Part shown: positions 7,442-14,692 of the stretch, one piece after another
How positions within the stretch are numbered: position 1 is the stretch's first letter
How the letters are laid out: each line of letters begins with the position of its first letter
NCBI GenBank assembly: GCA_900546785.1
Contig: URED01000041.1
Coordinates: forward strand, 1 to 19,778
Direction: 5' to 3'
Length of the DNA: 19,778 nt
Origin: an uncultured Oscillospiraceae bacterium
Lineage (GTDB): Bacteria > Bacillota > Clostridia > Oscillospirales > Acutalibacteraceae
The notes under the pieces: model-generated
What the model saw: the letters and a program-made list of their open reading frames with translations, nothing else
The model's database searches: none
What the model was told of the DNA's origin: nothing
Translations under genes and position numbers: made by a program

Positions 7442-7993
7442 ATGCAGCTTTATAACGGCAGACCCGCTGACCTGAGCGGCAGGCTTGACAAGGAAAAGCG
7501 GGTTTACGATCTTTTAGACGAACTCGGCATAGAATACGCAAGAGTTGACCACCCCGCGGCGGAAACGATGGAGGCGTGCGAGGAGATAGAAAAGGTCTTG
7601 GGTGTTGAGATATGCAAAAATCTTTTCCTTTGCAACCGGCAGAAAACGGATTTTTACCTGCTTATGATGCCCGGCTCCAAACCGTTTAAGACCAAAGATA
7701 TAACCAAGCAGCTCGGCTGCGCGCGGCTTTCCTTTGCAGGGGCGGAATTCATGCAGGAATTTCTGGATATAACGCCCGGTTCCGTTTCCGTTTTAGGGCT
7801 TATGAACGATAAGGAAAACAGAGTTCGCCTGGTAATCGATAAGGATATTCTGGACGGCGAATACATAGGCTGCCACCCGTGCATAAACACATCCAGTCTT
7901 TCTATAAAAACGCAGGACATCATAAATAAATTCCTGCCTGCCGTTACGCACGAGCCCACCATTGTTGAGATGCCGTGGCACACCGAGGCATAA
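7442..7993 (+). CDS. ProX/PrdX-type aminoacyl-tRNA deacylase (YbaK domain)
   Basis: A 183-residue single YbaK/ProX domain protein. Members of the ProXp-ala/PrdX group hydrolyse Ala-tRNA(Pro) made by mistake by prolyl-tRNA synthetase. Visible are the helix KEKRVYDLLDELGIEYARVDHP, the motif EICKNLFLCNRQKTDFYLLMMPG with the expected catalytic lysine near K59, and SVSVLGLMNDKENRVRLVIDKDI followed by the YIGCHPCINTSSLSI segment typical of the PrdX type. AGAGG at 7430-7434 precedes the ATG. It is co-transcribed with alanine racemase 13 bp upstream and overlaps rlmA by 1 bp. An alanine-removing tRNA editor inside an alanine/D-amino-acid operon is suggestive, but specificity cannot be read from sequence; Cys- or D-amino-acid editing are alternatives. 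Confidence 0.87.
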   Translation: MQLYNGRPADLSGRLDKEKRVYDLLDELGIEYARVDHPAAETMEACEEIEKVLGVEICKNLFLCNRQKTDFYLLMMPGSKPFKTKDITKQLGCARLSFAGAEFMQEFLDITPGSVSVLGLMNDKENRVRLVIDKDILDGEYIGCHPCINTSSLSIKTQDIINKFLPAVTHEPTIVEMPWHTEA

Positions 7994-8760
7994 TGGGCGT
8001 TCTGATATGCCCCGTGTGCGGCAAAGCGCTTGAAAAAGAAGAAAAGCGCTTTTGCTGCGCAAACGGCCACAGCTTTGATATTGCCAAAGAGGGTTACGTT
8101 AACCTGCTGACGGGCAGCAAGAGCGGAGATAAGACCGGGGACAGCAGAGAATCCGCCCGCGCAAGGCACGAATTTCTGCAAAAGGGCTATTTTGATTTTC
8201 TTAAGGAAGAGATCAAAACGCGGCTTTCCGGCACCGTGCTGGACATTTGCTGCGGCGAGGGGTATTACGACGAATACAGCGGTGAATTATACGGCTTTGA
8301 CCTGAGCAAAGAGATGGCGCGCCTTGCCGCAAAGCGCAAAAACGGCGGCACGTATTTTGTTGCCAATCTGAAAGCCATACCCGTAAAAAGCGAAAGCATA
8401 GACACCGCCATACACATATGCGCGCCGTTTCATGCGGGCGAATTTGCAAGGGTGCTCAAAAGCGGCGGCAGGCTTTACAGCGTTGTGCCCGCACCGGAGC
8501 ATCTTTTTGAGCTGAAGAGCCTGGTTTACGACACACCTTATAAAAATGATGAAAAATACCCGAAAGCAGACGGCTTGGCGCTCATGGCAAAAGAAACGGT
8601 TAGGAAAAAAGCGGTGATCCCGCGCGAGGATCTGAAAACGCTGTTTTCCATGACGCCGTATTTTTACCGCACCAGGCAGAGCGACAAAGATAAAATAGAT
8701 TCCGTTGCCGCGCTTGAAACAACGCTTTCATTCGTAATTCTTGAATACCAAAGAGCTTAA
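7993..8760 (+). CDS. rlmA: 23S rRNA (guanine-N1)-methyltransferase RlmA family
   Basis: A 255-residue SAM-dependent methyltransferase that in characterised members modifies a guanine in hairpin 35 of 23S rRNA (RlmAI G745, RlmAII/TlrB G748). The N-terminal zinc finger (CPVCGKAL ... FCCANGHSFDIAKEGYVNLL) and the linker GDSRESARARHEFLQKGYF are diagnostic. The SAM-binding motif is VLDICCGEGYYDEY, with LYGFDLSKEMARLAAKR as the next acidic strand. The start is ATG at 7993, overlapping the stop of the preceding gene (TAATG); GAGG at 7985-7988 is a short Shine-Dalgarno. An in-frame GTG at 7975 would add six residues not seen in the family. TlrB-type members can give macrolide resistance; this one cannot be assigned to either subtype. 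It is the last gene of the operon. Confidence 0.9.
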   Translation: MGVLICPVCGKALEKEEKRFCCANGHSFDIAKEGYVNLLTGSKSGDKTGDSRESARARHEFLQKGYFDFLKEEIKTRLSGTVLDICCGEGYYDEYSGELYGFDLSKEMARLAAKRKNGGTYFVANLKAIPVKSESIDTAIHICAPFHAGEFARVLKSGGRLYSVVPAPEHLFELKSLVYDTPYKNDEKYPKADGLALMAKETVRKKAVIPREDLKTLFSMTPYFYRTRQSDKDKIDSVAALETTLSFVILEYQRA

Positions 8761-8802
8761 AAACTGTTCGCATATTCTCTTGCGAACAGTTTTTGCTTTT
8801 TT
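8759..8802 (+). terminator. Terminator closing the D-amino-acid operon
   Basis: Perfect 14-bp arms AAAAACTGTTCGCA (8759-8772) and TGCGAACAGTTTTT (8781-8794) with an 8-nt loop, followed by GCTTTTTT. It overlaps the last bases of rlmA. The reverse strand also ends in a T run, so it could work both ways. Confidence 0.93.
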
Positions 8803-8806
8803 ACAC

Positions 8807-8835
8807 TTTACACATTATGTTTTATTTGATATGAT
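8807..8835 (+). promoter_or_regulatory. Promoter of the ABC exporter operon
   Basis: A -35 TTTACA (8807-8812), exactly 17 bp, and a -10 TATGAT (8830-8835) sit directly behind the upstream terminator, so the exporter is an independent unit. The leader from about 8842 to 8895 ends with CGGAGGAAG (8884-8892) before the ATG. No operator or riboswitch is recognised in it. Confidence 0.75.
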
Positions 8836-8895
8836 AAGTTTGGTGAAGTTTATATCCGCCTCGAAAAAAAACGCCATAACATACGGAGGAAGAAT

Positions 8896-9786
8896 ATGAA
8901 GCTTGAACTGAAAGAGATAACCAAAAGTTTTACCGGCAAGGAAGTGCTGAAAGGCATATCGCTCCGTGCAGAAAGCGGCACTGCATTCGGTCTGCTTGGC
9001 AGAAACGGCGCGGGCAAGACCACTACGATCAGAATATTGATGGATGTTTTTCCGGCGGACGGCGGCGAGATACAAATCGACGGCAAAAAAATAGATTACA
9101 ATAAGGTCAAGCTTGGCTATCTGCCTGAGGAACGAGGCCTTTACCCCAAAAAAAGAATAGACGACCAGCTTGTGTATTTTGCCGAACTGAACGGAATGAA
9201 GGCAAAGGACGCCCGGATCTCTATAGACCGCTGGCTGGGCCGCCTTGGAATGGCGGAATATAAAAGCAAGAAACTGAACACGCTTTCCAAAGGCAACCAG
9301 CAGAAGATACAGCTCATAACGGCGCTTGCCCATGACCCCGATATCATTATTCTTGACGAACCGTTTTCCGGCCTTGACCCTGTTAACGCAATGCTCTTAA
9401 AAGACGTTGTGAAAGAAGAGATCGCGCACGGAAAGATCGTGTTGTTTTCAAGCCATCAGATGAATTATATTGAAGAATTTTGCGATGACATAGCCATACT
9501 GAACGGCGGAAAGATCGTTTTAAACGGTAATTTAAAGGAACTGAAGCAGCGCATGGGCGGAAACAAGATAGCCCTGCGCACGGATGAAAAAGAGAAACTG
9601 CGCATGCAGTACGGCTTGCAGTGCGCAGAAAATGAAAGCGGCGAATTTATAATACAGCTTGACGAAAACGGGGATATACACAGCGAGATGCAGAAGATCA
9701 CCGCCCAATATAAGATAGAAGCCGTAAGGGTATACGAGCCGTCTTTAAACGATATTTTTGTTGAATTCGCCGGAGATCAGATATAA
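8896..9786 (+). CDS. ABC transporter ATP-binding protein (NatA/YhaQ-like)
   Basis: A 296-residue ATPase subunit of a type-2 ABC exporter, on the cytoplasmic face. Walker A is GRNGAGKTT (35-43), the signature is LSKGNQQ (130-136), Walker B is IIILDEPFSGLDP (150-161), followed by the D-loop and the switch histidine in FSSHQM. The LSKGN form of the signature and the C-terminal extension of about 85 residues (DUF4162-like) match the NatA/YhaQ group, which works with an ABC-2 permease such as the next gene. Homologues export sodium or act in stress and antimicrobial resistance, but no substrate can be assigned here. The permease start lies 10 bp after its stop. Confidence 0.9.
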   Translation: MKLELKEITKSFTGKEVLKGISLRAESGTAFGLLGRNGAGKTTTIRILMDVFPADGGEIQIDGKKIDYNKVKLGYLPEERGLYPKKRIDDQLVYFAELNGMKAKDARISIDRWLGRLGMAEYKSKKLNTLSKGNQQKIQLITALAHDPDIIILDEPFSGLDPVNAMLLKDVVKEEIAHGKIVLFSSHQMNYIEEFCDDIAILNGGKIVLNGNLKELKQRMGGNKIALRTDEKEKLRMQYGLQCAENESGEFIIQLDENGDIHSEMQKITAQYKIEAVRVYEPSLNDIFVEFAGDQI

Positions 9787-9796
9787 AGGGGGCGGC

Positions 9797-11041
9797 ATGA
9801 TGAAACAGTTTAAAACGATACTTAAGTTTGAGATGAACAATTATTTTCAGAACAAAGTATTTATCGGCCTGACCATCTGCCTTGTTCTGATCCTCGCGGT
9901 TATCATGTTTTTTCCGAGGTTCACTTCGGCTTCCGGTGCGGGTACACAAAGCAACGACGCCGCATCAGACGGGCTTCCCGTTATGTATATACTTTTTGAC
10001 GGGAGTGAAAACACAGCGGTTGAAAGCGCTTTTCAAACAGCCTTTCCGGATTACAGGATAGAGACCGCAACAGACGAAAACAGCATAAGGGAGCAAATCG
10101 CTTCCGGCAATGCGGAGTGTGCGTTTATCATCCACAGTCTTACGGATTACACGTATCTTGTTGGCAACCTTACTATGTATGATACAAACGCAGCGGCGGC
10201 TGACACCGCTTTGCAGCAGGTATACAGAATGGACGCGCTATCGCAGCACGGCATAACGCCGAATGAAGTTCAGGAGATCCTTTCCGTAACGCCGCAGAGC
10301 AATACAGAGAACCTTGGCAAAGACCACAGCCAAAATTTCTTTTACACATATATCATGATATTTGCTCTTTATATGATGATCATCATGTACGGCCAGCTTG
10401 TTGCCACCAGCGTAGCCACGGAAAAAAGCTCGCGTGCCATGGAACTGCTTATCACAAGCGCAAAACCTACTGCAATGATGTTCGGCAAGATCACGGCAGC
10501 CTGCCTGGCCGGATTTACGCAACTGATCGCGGTATTCGGCAGCGCCTATATCTTTTATAACATCAACAAATCCTACTGGGCGGGCAACGCCATAATCGCA
10601 TCTATATTTGATATGCCGCTCAGCCTGCTGCTTTATATGGTAATCTTCTTCATACTCGGCTTTATGATATACGCCTGCCTTTACAGCGCACTTGGCTCAA
10701 TGGCAAACAAGGTGGAAGATATAAACACGCTTTCCATGCCGCTGACCCTGCTTTTTGTGGCGGCGTTTATGGTGGTCATTTTCTCCATGAGCAGCGGAGA
10801 TGTAGATAATATTGCATTAAAAATATGCTCGTTCATACCGCTGACCTCGCCCATGGCAATGTTTACAAGGATTGCCATGAGCACCGTGCCGGCTTATGAG
10901 ATCATCATTTCTGTTGTGATTTTAGCCGCAAGTGTGATCGGGATCGGCGTTTTGAGCGCCAAGATATACAGAGTGGGCGTTCTGCTTTACGGAACAACGC
11001 CGAAGATCAGCACGGTAATCAAAGCACTCAAACGCTCTTAA
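9797..11041 (+). CDS. ABC-2 type permease (NatB/YhaP-like)
   Basis: A 414-residue membrane partner of the preceding ATPase. The first transmembrane helix is at about residues 20-39, followed by a large extracytoplasmic domain to about 175, then about five further helices, beginning with FFYTYIMIFALYMMIIMYGQ. ATSVATEKSSRAMELLITSAKP is the cytoplasmic coupling segment typical of NatB/YhaP proteins. The frame stays open upstream to 9758, overlapping the ATPase gene, but ATG at 9797 has AAGGGGGC at 9786-9793 and gives MMKQFKTILKFE, the family's usual cytoplasmic N-terminus. Substrate is unknown. The operon ends in the terminator immediately downstream. Confidence 0.9.
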   Translation: MMKQFKTILKFEMNNYFQNKVFIGLTICLVLILAVIMFFPRFTSASGAGTQSNDAASDGLPVMYILFDGSENTAVESAFQTAFPDYRIETATDENSIREQIASGNAECAFIIHSLTDYTYLVGNLTMYDTNAAAADTALQQVYRMDALSQHGITPNEVQEILSVTPQSNTENLGKDHSQNFFYTYIMIFALYMMIIMYGQLVATSVATEKSSRAMELLITSAKPTAMMFGKITAACLAGFTQLIAVFGSAYIFYNINKSYWAGNAIIASIFDMPLSLLLYMVIFFILGFMIYACLYSALGSMANKVEDINTLSMPLTLLFVAAFMVVIFSMSSGDVDNIALKICSFIPLTSPMAMFTRIAMSTVPAYEIIISVVILAASVIGIGVLSAKIYRVGVLLYGTTPKISTVIKALKRS

Positions 11042-11046
11042 ATAAA

Positions 11047-11098
11047 AAACAACCCTGCGCCGGTGATGCGTTTCGCTTGGTGCAGGGTTGTTTTCTTT
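11047..11098. terminator. Bidirectional terminator between ABC permease and small minus-strand ORF
   Basis: A 12-bp stem AAACAACCCTGC (11047-11058) / GCAGGGTTGTTT (11082-11093), extended by a G-U and two G-C pairs, with a nested GCG-TTT-CGC mini-hairpin in the loop. TTTTCTTTT follows on the plus strand and a T-rich run on the minus strand, so it can end both the exporter operon and the small ORF at 11103-11252. Confidence 0.9.
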
Positions 11099-11102
11099 TC
11101 TG

Positions 11103-11252
11103 CTACATGATCTGATCAATCATGATATCCGAAAAATTGAGCCGTTTAGAGAGGATATACCTTACCTCTTCATCTGTTTTGCCGCTGTTTTTCATATATC
11201 TTACCGTTAGGACCGCAAGATTGATCAGCGCCTGTTTATCTGACGTGTGCAA
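11103..11252 (-). CDS. Small 49-residue protein of unknown function
   Basis: A 49-codon ORF, too short for ordinary gene finders, starting with TTG at 11252 and ending with TAG at 11103-11105. Support comes from a strong Shine-Dalgarno (GGAGG at 11264-11260, 7 nt before the start), the bidirectional terminator 5 bp after its stop and a plausible amphipathic protein. I do not recognise the family. The sequence reads as three helices: SDKQALINLAVLTVRYMKN, then KTDEEVRYILSKRL, then FSDIMIDQIM. There is no signal peptide, membrane segment or cysteine. A TATAAAAT -10-like box (11340-11333) could drive it, but no good -35 is seen. It lies between the ABC exporter and the PIG-L gene and could be a small regulator of either; that is speculation. 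Confidence 0.6.
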   Translation of the reverse strand: MHTSDKQALINLAVLTVRYMKNSGKTDEEVRYILSKRLNFSDIMIDQIM

Positions 11253-11389
11253 GAGATCACCTCCGTTTTTAGTATTGACCGCACTGTGTTTTTATAAACA
11301 GATCAACGTTTCTCCGTTTTGATTCTGTATTCATTTTATACCGCAAATATTTTTATTTTGCTTACAAAATGTTGTTAAAATGTTAAATA
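11253..11389. other. AT-rich intergenic region upstream of the small ORF
   Basis: This stretch separates the PIG-L terminator from the small ORF, both on the minus strand. It holds the ORF's Shine-Dalgarno (11260-11264), a TATAAAAT box (11333-11340, minus) without a clear -35, and the AT-rich sequence TTGTTAAAATGTTAAA. Nothing else is recognisable. Confidence 0.5.
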
Positions 11390-11427
11390 TAAAAAAATCC
11401 GCCGGGCGGGAAACCGTTTCGGCGGAT
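11390..11427 (-). terminator. Terminator of the PIG-L deacetylase gene
   Basis: On the minus strand ATCCGCCG (11427-11420) pairs with CGGCGGAT (11404-11397), with an inner CGG/CCG stem, and is followed by TTTTTTT (11397-11391). It lies 7 bp after the PIG-L stop codon. Confidence 0.9.
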
Positions 11428-11433
11428 GGAAAT

Positions 11434-13473
11434 TCATTTTTTGTTCTTTTTTGCAGGGGCATAGACGCCGAGCCGGCGCACAAGCCCGCGGTAATAATCC
11501 CACTGCATGGGAAAGGACCACATATTCTGCTCGTTTTCCTGTTTAAAGGAAAGGATGTACCTTTCGCGCTCATCGGGGTTTCTAACGGTAAAATGATCGC
11601 AAATCTTAGGATCATCTTTGGAGCGCACGGTTATGACGGCGCACTCTCCCTCCGGGCAATAGACTTTTATGACGCCGTCCTCCACGGAACAGACAACGCC
11701 TTCATCGCTGCTTTCAGCGGTAAACGCAAAATCCTGCTGCGGCGGGAAAGTATATACCGTAAACGCCTCCCTGCCCGATTTTCCCGTGATATAATCATAG
11801 CAAAAATCGCCGTTTGCGTTTTGCGCCTTAATAAATTCTGCCCTGTTGCTTTCCGGGGCCGTAAACGCCTCTACTTTTAATAATTCGCAATCGCCGGTGC
11901 AGCTTTTGATCTTTATGCCTATCGTATCTGTTGATACGCCGGGAAATTCAAACACCGTTGCGCCGCCCTCGTTCAGCTCGCCCGTATTATATGAAACAGC
12001 GCCGAGCATGAGCTGCGCGTTTAAAATATGGCTGCCGGCACGCGGGCTTTCATAAAGGGCTATACTGCATATTTTTTGTGCAGCGGGGAGCTTAAACGCC
12101 ACGATCCTTTTATCGTCGTTCTCATCAGCGCGCCACACGCCCTTGAGCGGCAGACCCGGATCATTTTTGATATCCTCGCTGTCAACCAGCTTAAAATCCG
12201 CAAGGCGCGCAGGATTGCCGCTGGTGGCGGTCACTTTCGCGTTATAAAGGACGCTGTCCGTTCTTCTTAACCAAAACACCTTATCCGAATTTAGGGTGCC
12301 GTTTGCGTGGTCCGTTGCCGTTTGGCTGGAGTATTCCTGCATGGCGCGATAGCCCGATGCATTCTGCATCACACGGGAAAGACTTTCCTTTGCCACGGGG
12401 AAGCGCACCCGCTTATCCCAGATATACGTATTGGTTTCACGCATACTGATATTCGGCTCCTTAAGGCGGGTGGAAAGCGCGTTTAGGCTGTAATAATCGG
12501 CGGCGCCGTCCCACGCCGTGGAATACGCAAAGCCCTTGAACACAAGCGGCGCATACTGCGCATCGCGCTTTAAAATATCGCCCAGCGCCTCTTCAAAGAA
12601 AAGGCTCAGCGCGCGGTGGTCGGCATGACCGTCATAATCACAGCAGTAAATCGTATCCGGCATGTATTTCTCTATAACATTTATAAAGGATTGCAAATAA
12701 TTATCTCTTGTGAACGCACATTGTGAAAACGGCGCTTTTCCGGCAGTGCCGTAGGTTTCGGTATACCCTGCCGCAGAACGCAGCACCTCTTCGCCCGCCG
12801 CGTTGTAGATATGCTTTCCGGAGCTGTCCGTAATACTGTCGCTAAACCCCAGAAAGAGAACGTTTTCCTGCGGTATAGAATACCTTTTTGCAACCGCAAG
12901 CGCCTCTTTGATCCTGAGCTTACCGAGCCGGTAGAAATCGCCGTTTGTTGAAAATACGATCCGGACTTCGGAACCGTGCTTTACATACTGCTCTATAACA
13001 CCGCCGTGAAGGTTGATCTCATCATCTTCATGCGGCGCGAAAAACATTACGTTTTTGCCTGAAAAAATATTTTTTCTATCCGTTTCGGGAAAATCATAAA
13101 GCGTATCTTTTTTAAAGAACACACCCGCAAAGACCGCAATACCAGCCGAAACCAGAACGGCAAGGAGCGAGACGGCAAAGAAAAATACCGTAAGCCCCGT
13201 TGGAAAGGGCATCAGCACGGCGGCAAGCATGGATATGTCCAACGCGCCGAGCAGCATATAGATCTGAAGCATACGGGATTCTATGTGAATATTGAATGCC
13301 ACTGCAACAAAGACGAATACAGCCGTGAGCACCTTGAGCGGCATATACAAAAGCGGATTAACGAACGCAATGACGGCCGAGAACAACAGCACAAGCAGCT
13401 GCACAAGGATGACCGGCAGTGCGAACGAGGCTTTTTCATAAGGCTTTATTTTTTTCCAATCAACGTTTATCAA
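11434..13473 (-). CDS. Membrane-anchored PIG-L family deacetylase with C-terminal beta-sandwich domain
   Basis: A 679-residue multidomain protein. Residues 15-120 hold four predicted membrane helices (about 17-38, 45-62, 70-90, 94-120). The zinc-dependent PIG-L (LmbE-like) deacetylase domain begins near 140 with VMFFAPHEDDEINLHGG; H148 and D151 are metal ligands and D150 the likely catalytic base. The third ligand motif is DGHADH at 281-286. The region about 405-545 looks like a discoidin-type sugar-binding beta-sandwich and about 545-640 like an Ig-like domain. PIG-L enzymes remove N-acetyl groups from glucosamine derivatives. Start is TTG at 13473 with GGGGA at 13484-13480. It is monocistronic, with its own promoter and terminator. 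A cell-envelope or extracellular glycan substrate is inferred from the anchor and binding domain; the enzyme domain's side of the membrane is uncertain. Confidence 0.85.
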   Translation of the reverse strand: MINVDWKKIKPYEKASFALPVILVQLLVLLFSAVIAFVNPLLYMPLKVLTAVFVFVAVAFNIHIESRMLQIYMLLGALDISMLAAVLMPFPTGLTVFFFAVSLLAVLVSAGIAVFAGVFFKKDTLYDFPETDRKNIFSGKNVMFFAPHEDDEINLHGGVIEQYVKHGSEVRIVFSTNGDFYRLGKLRIKEALAVAKRYSIPQENVLFLGFSDSITDSSGKHIYNAAGEEVLRSAAGYTETYGTAGKAPFSQCAFTRDNYLQSFINVIEKYMPDTIYCCDYDGHADHRALSLFFEEALGDILKRDAQYAPLVFKGFAYSTAWDGAADYYSLNALSTRLKEPNISMRETNTYIWDKRVRFPVAKESLSRVMQNASGYRAMQEYSSQTATDHANGTLNSDKVFWLRRTDSVLYNAKVTATSGNPARLADFKLVDSEDIKNDPGLPLKGVWRADENDDKRIVAFKLPAAQKICSIALYESPRAGSHILNAQLMLGAVSYNTGELNEGGATVFEFPGVSTDTIGIKIKSCTGDCELLKVEAFTAPESNRAEFIKAQNANGDFCYDYITGKSGREAFTVYTFPPQQDFAFTAESSDEGVVCSVEDGVIKVYCPEGECAVITVRSKDDPKICDHFTVRNPDERERYILSFKQENEQNMWSFPMQWDYYRGLVRRLGVYAPAKKNKK

Positions 13474-13547
13474 AACGATTCCCCATTTCTAAAAATAAAC
13501 GGCTAACAGCGGAACAAATCCGCCCGCGTTGACTACTCATCTGCTTT

Positions 13548-13576
13548 ATAATACAGAATATGCCGAAAATAGTCAA
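13548..13576 (-). promoter_or_regulatory. Promoter of the PIG-L gene
   Basis: On the minus strand: -35 TTGACT (13576-13571), 17 bp, -10 TATTAT (13553-13548). It is divergent from the perR promoter, with the two -35 boxes 19 bp apart, so a protein bound between them could affect both. The leader of about 68 nt contains a weak GCGGA/TCCGC hairpin. Confidence 0.75.
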
Positions 13577-13595
13577 ACTTTTTCACAAAAAAGTG

Positions 13596-13623
13596 TTGAC
13601 AAAACAAAAATTTATGATATACT
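13596..13623 (+). promoter_or_regulatory. Promoter of the perR - rubrerythrin operon
   Basis: Consensus -35 TTGACA (13596-13601), 16 bp, and -10 TATACT (13618-13623). A start near 13630 falls inside the inverted repeat described at 13628-13642, a good position for repression. Confidence 0.8.
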
Positions 13624-13627
13624 TAGA

Positions 13628-13642
13628 TTGTACTTGATACAA
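13628..13642 (+). promoter_or_regulatory. Candidate PerR operator (inverted repeat)
   Basis: TTGTA-CTTGA-TACAA is a perfect 5-5-5 inverted repeat at the predicted transcription start of perR; CTTG-ATA-CAAG (13633-13643) is a second palindrome overlapping it. Its length of 15 bp and AT-rich arms fit a Fur/PerR-type site, although the sequence is not the Bacillus PerR-box consensus. Autoregulation by PerR is inferred. Confidence 0.45.
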
Positions 13643-13670
13643 GCTAACAATTAGTTCAAGGTGGTGCTCA

Positions 13671-14084
13671 ATGCAAAAAGAGCAGATAATCTCTTTATTT
13701 AAAGAAAAAAATTTCCGCGCCACACCGCAGCGTATTGCTGTTTATAAATATGTTTACGGCCACAGGACTCACCCGGACGCAGCGCAGATCTACGAAAGCG
13801 TGCTGAAAAACAACCCAAGCTTTTCAAAAACCACCGTATACAACGCATTAAGATCCCTTTGCGAAAGCGGGTTCCTTATTCCCGTAACCATAGACGGCGT
13901 CAAAACGCATTATGACGCAAATGTAAATTTCCACGGTCATTTCATTTGTACAGAGTGCGGCGGGATCTATGATTTTGAAGTGCCTGAGCCTATCGGCAAA
14001 GGGCTTGGCGGCTTTGCCGTTGAAAGAAAAGATGTTTATTACAGCGGGCTGTGCCTGAACTGTAACAATAAAACAAAAAATTAA
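13671..14084 (+). CDS. perR: Fur-family peroxide sensor/repressor, PerR-like
   Basis: A 137-residue Fur-family repressor, cytoplasmic and DNA-binding. The winged helix spans residues 1-80 ([25 protein letters not shown]). The regulatory metal ligands of Bacillus PerR are all found at a constant offset of three: H34, D82, H88, H90 and D101. The structural zinc site is C93/C96 and C128/C131. An aspartate at D82 rather than a glutamate favours PerR over Fur, meaning peroxide sensing through oxidation of metal-bound histidine. ATG at 13671 has AGGTGG at 13660-13665. It heads an operon with reverse rubrerythrin 19 bp downstream, an obvious target for a peroxide-responsive repressor. Zur- or Fur-type function is possible but less likely. 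Confidence 0.88.
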   Translation: MQKEQIISLFKEKNFRATPQRIAVYKYVYGHRTHPDAAQIYESVLKNNPSFSKTTVYNALRSLCESGFLIPVTIDGVKTHYDANVNFHGHFICTECGGIYDFEVPEPIGKGLGGFAVERKDVYYSGLCLNCNNKTKN

Positions 14085-14103
14085 TTTTAAAGGAGTATTT
14101 ATT

Positions 14104-14643
14104 ATGGCAAAAAAGTATTACTGTCCCGTATGCGGATACGAAAGTGACGAACCGATCGAAAAGTGCCCCATCTGCGGCGCTGCTATGAAAGAGCGTGAAG
14201 AGGGCGGCGAAATGGCTTGGGCTGCCGAGCACATCGTAGGCGTTGCACAGGGTGTAAGCGAAGAGATCATTCAGGGCCTTCGCGAAAACTTTAACGGCGA
14301 GTGCAGCGAGGTAGGTATGTACCTGGCAATGGCAAGAGTGGCACACAGAGAAGGCTATCCGGAAATCGGCCTTTACTGGGAAAAAGCTGCTTACGAAGAG
14401 GCTGAGCACGCTGCTAAATTCGCAGAGCTTCTTGGTGAAGTTGTAACAGATTCCACAAAGAAGAACCTTGAGATGCGCGTTGCTGCCGAAAACGGCGCTA
14501 CGCAGGGCAAGACAGATCTTGCAAGACTTGCCAAAGAGCAGGGACTTGACGCGATCCATGACACCGTTCATGAAATGGCAAGAGATGAGGCTCGCCACGG
14601 CAGAGCGTTTGCAGGTCTTCTTAAGAGATACTTCGGCGAATAA
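14104..14643 (+). CDS. Reverse rubrerythrin (N-terminal rubredoxin, C-terminal diiron domain)
   Basis: A 179-residue peroxide-reducing protein of anaerobes. The rubredoxin-like FeS4 domain is at the N-terminus (C7, C10, C21, C24), the reverse of classical rubrerythrin; the diiron ferritin-like domain follows with [10 protein letters not shown] (E66), EEAEHAAKF (about E99-H102), AAENGAT and [13 protein letters not shown] (about E157-H165). Such proteins reduce hydrogen peroxide, and sometimes oxygen, to water with electrons from NADH through rubredoxin-type carriers. RBS AAAGGAG lies at 14090-14096. It is the second gene of the perR operon, and its codon use looks like that of a well-expressed protein. 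The flavin reductase that follows is a plausible electron source. Confidence 0.93.
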   Translation: MAKKYYCPVCGYESDEPIEKCPICGAAMKEREEGGEMAWAAEHIVGVAQGVSEEIIQGLRENFNGECSEVGMYLAMARVAHREGYPEIGLYWEKAAYEEAEHAAKFAELLGEVVTDSTKKNLEMRVAAENGATQGKTDLARLAKEQGLDAIHDTVHEMARDEARHGRAFAGLLKRYFGE

Positions 14644-14662
14644 TCAGATTGTATACATAATT

Positions 14663-14692
14663 TGCGGCAGTCTTTTTCTGCCGCATTTTTTT
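14663..14692 (+). terminator. Terminator after reverse rubrerythrin
   Basis: TGCGGCAG (14663-14670) and CTGCCGCA (14678-14685) with loop TCTTTTT, then seven T. The flavin reductase gene starts only 29 bp after it with no clear promoter between, so read-through or partial termination is likely. Confidence 0.88.

Noticed and set aside
7975..7992. GTG start for RlmA 18 bp upstream of the ATG
   Set aside because: The added residues are not part of the family; ATG at 7993 overlaps the preceding stop as TAATG, a common coupled start.
9758..9796. Earlier start for the ABC permease inside the ATPase gene
   Set aside because: ATG at 9797 has a strong Shine-Dalgarno 4 bp upstream and gives the usual NatB-like N-terminus.
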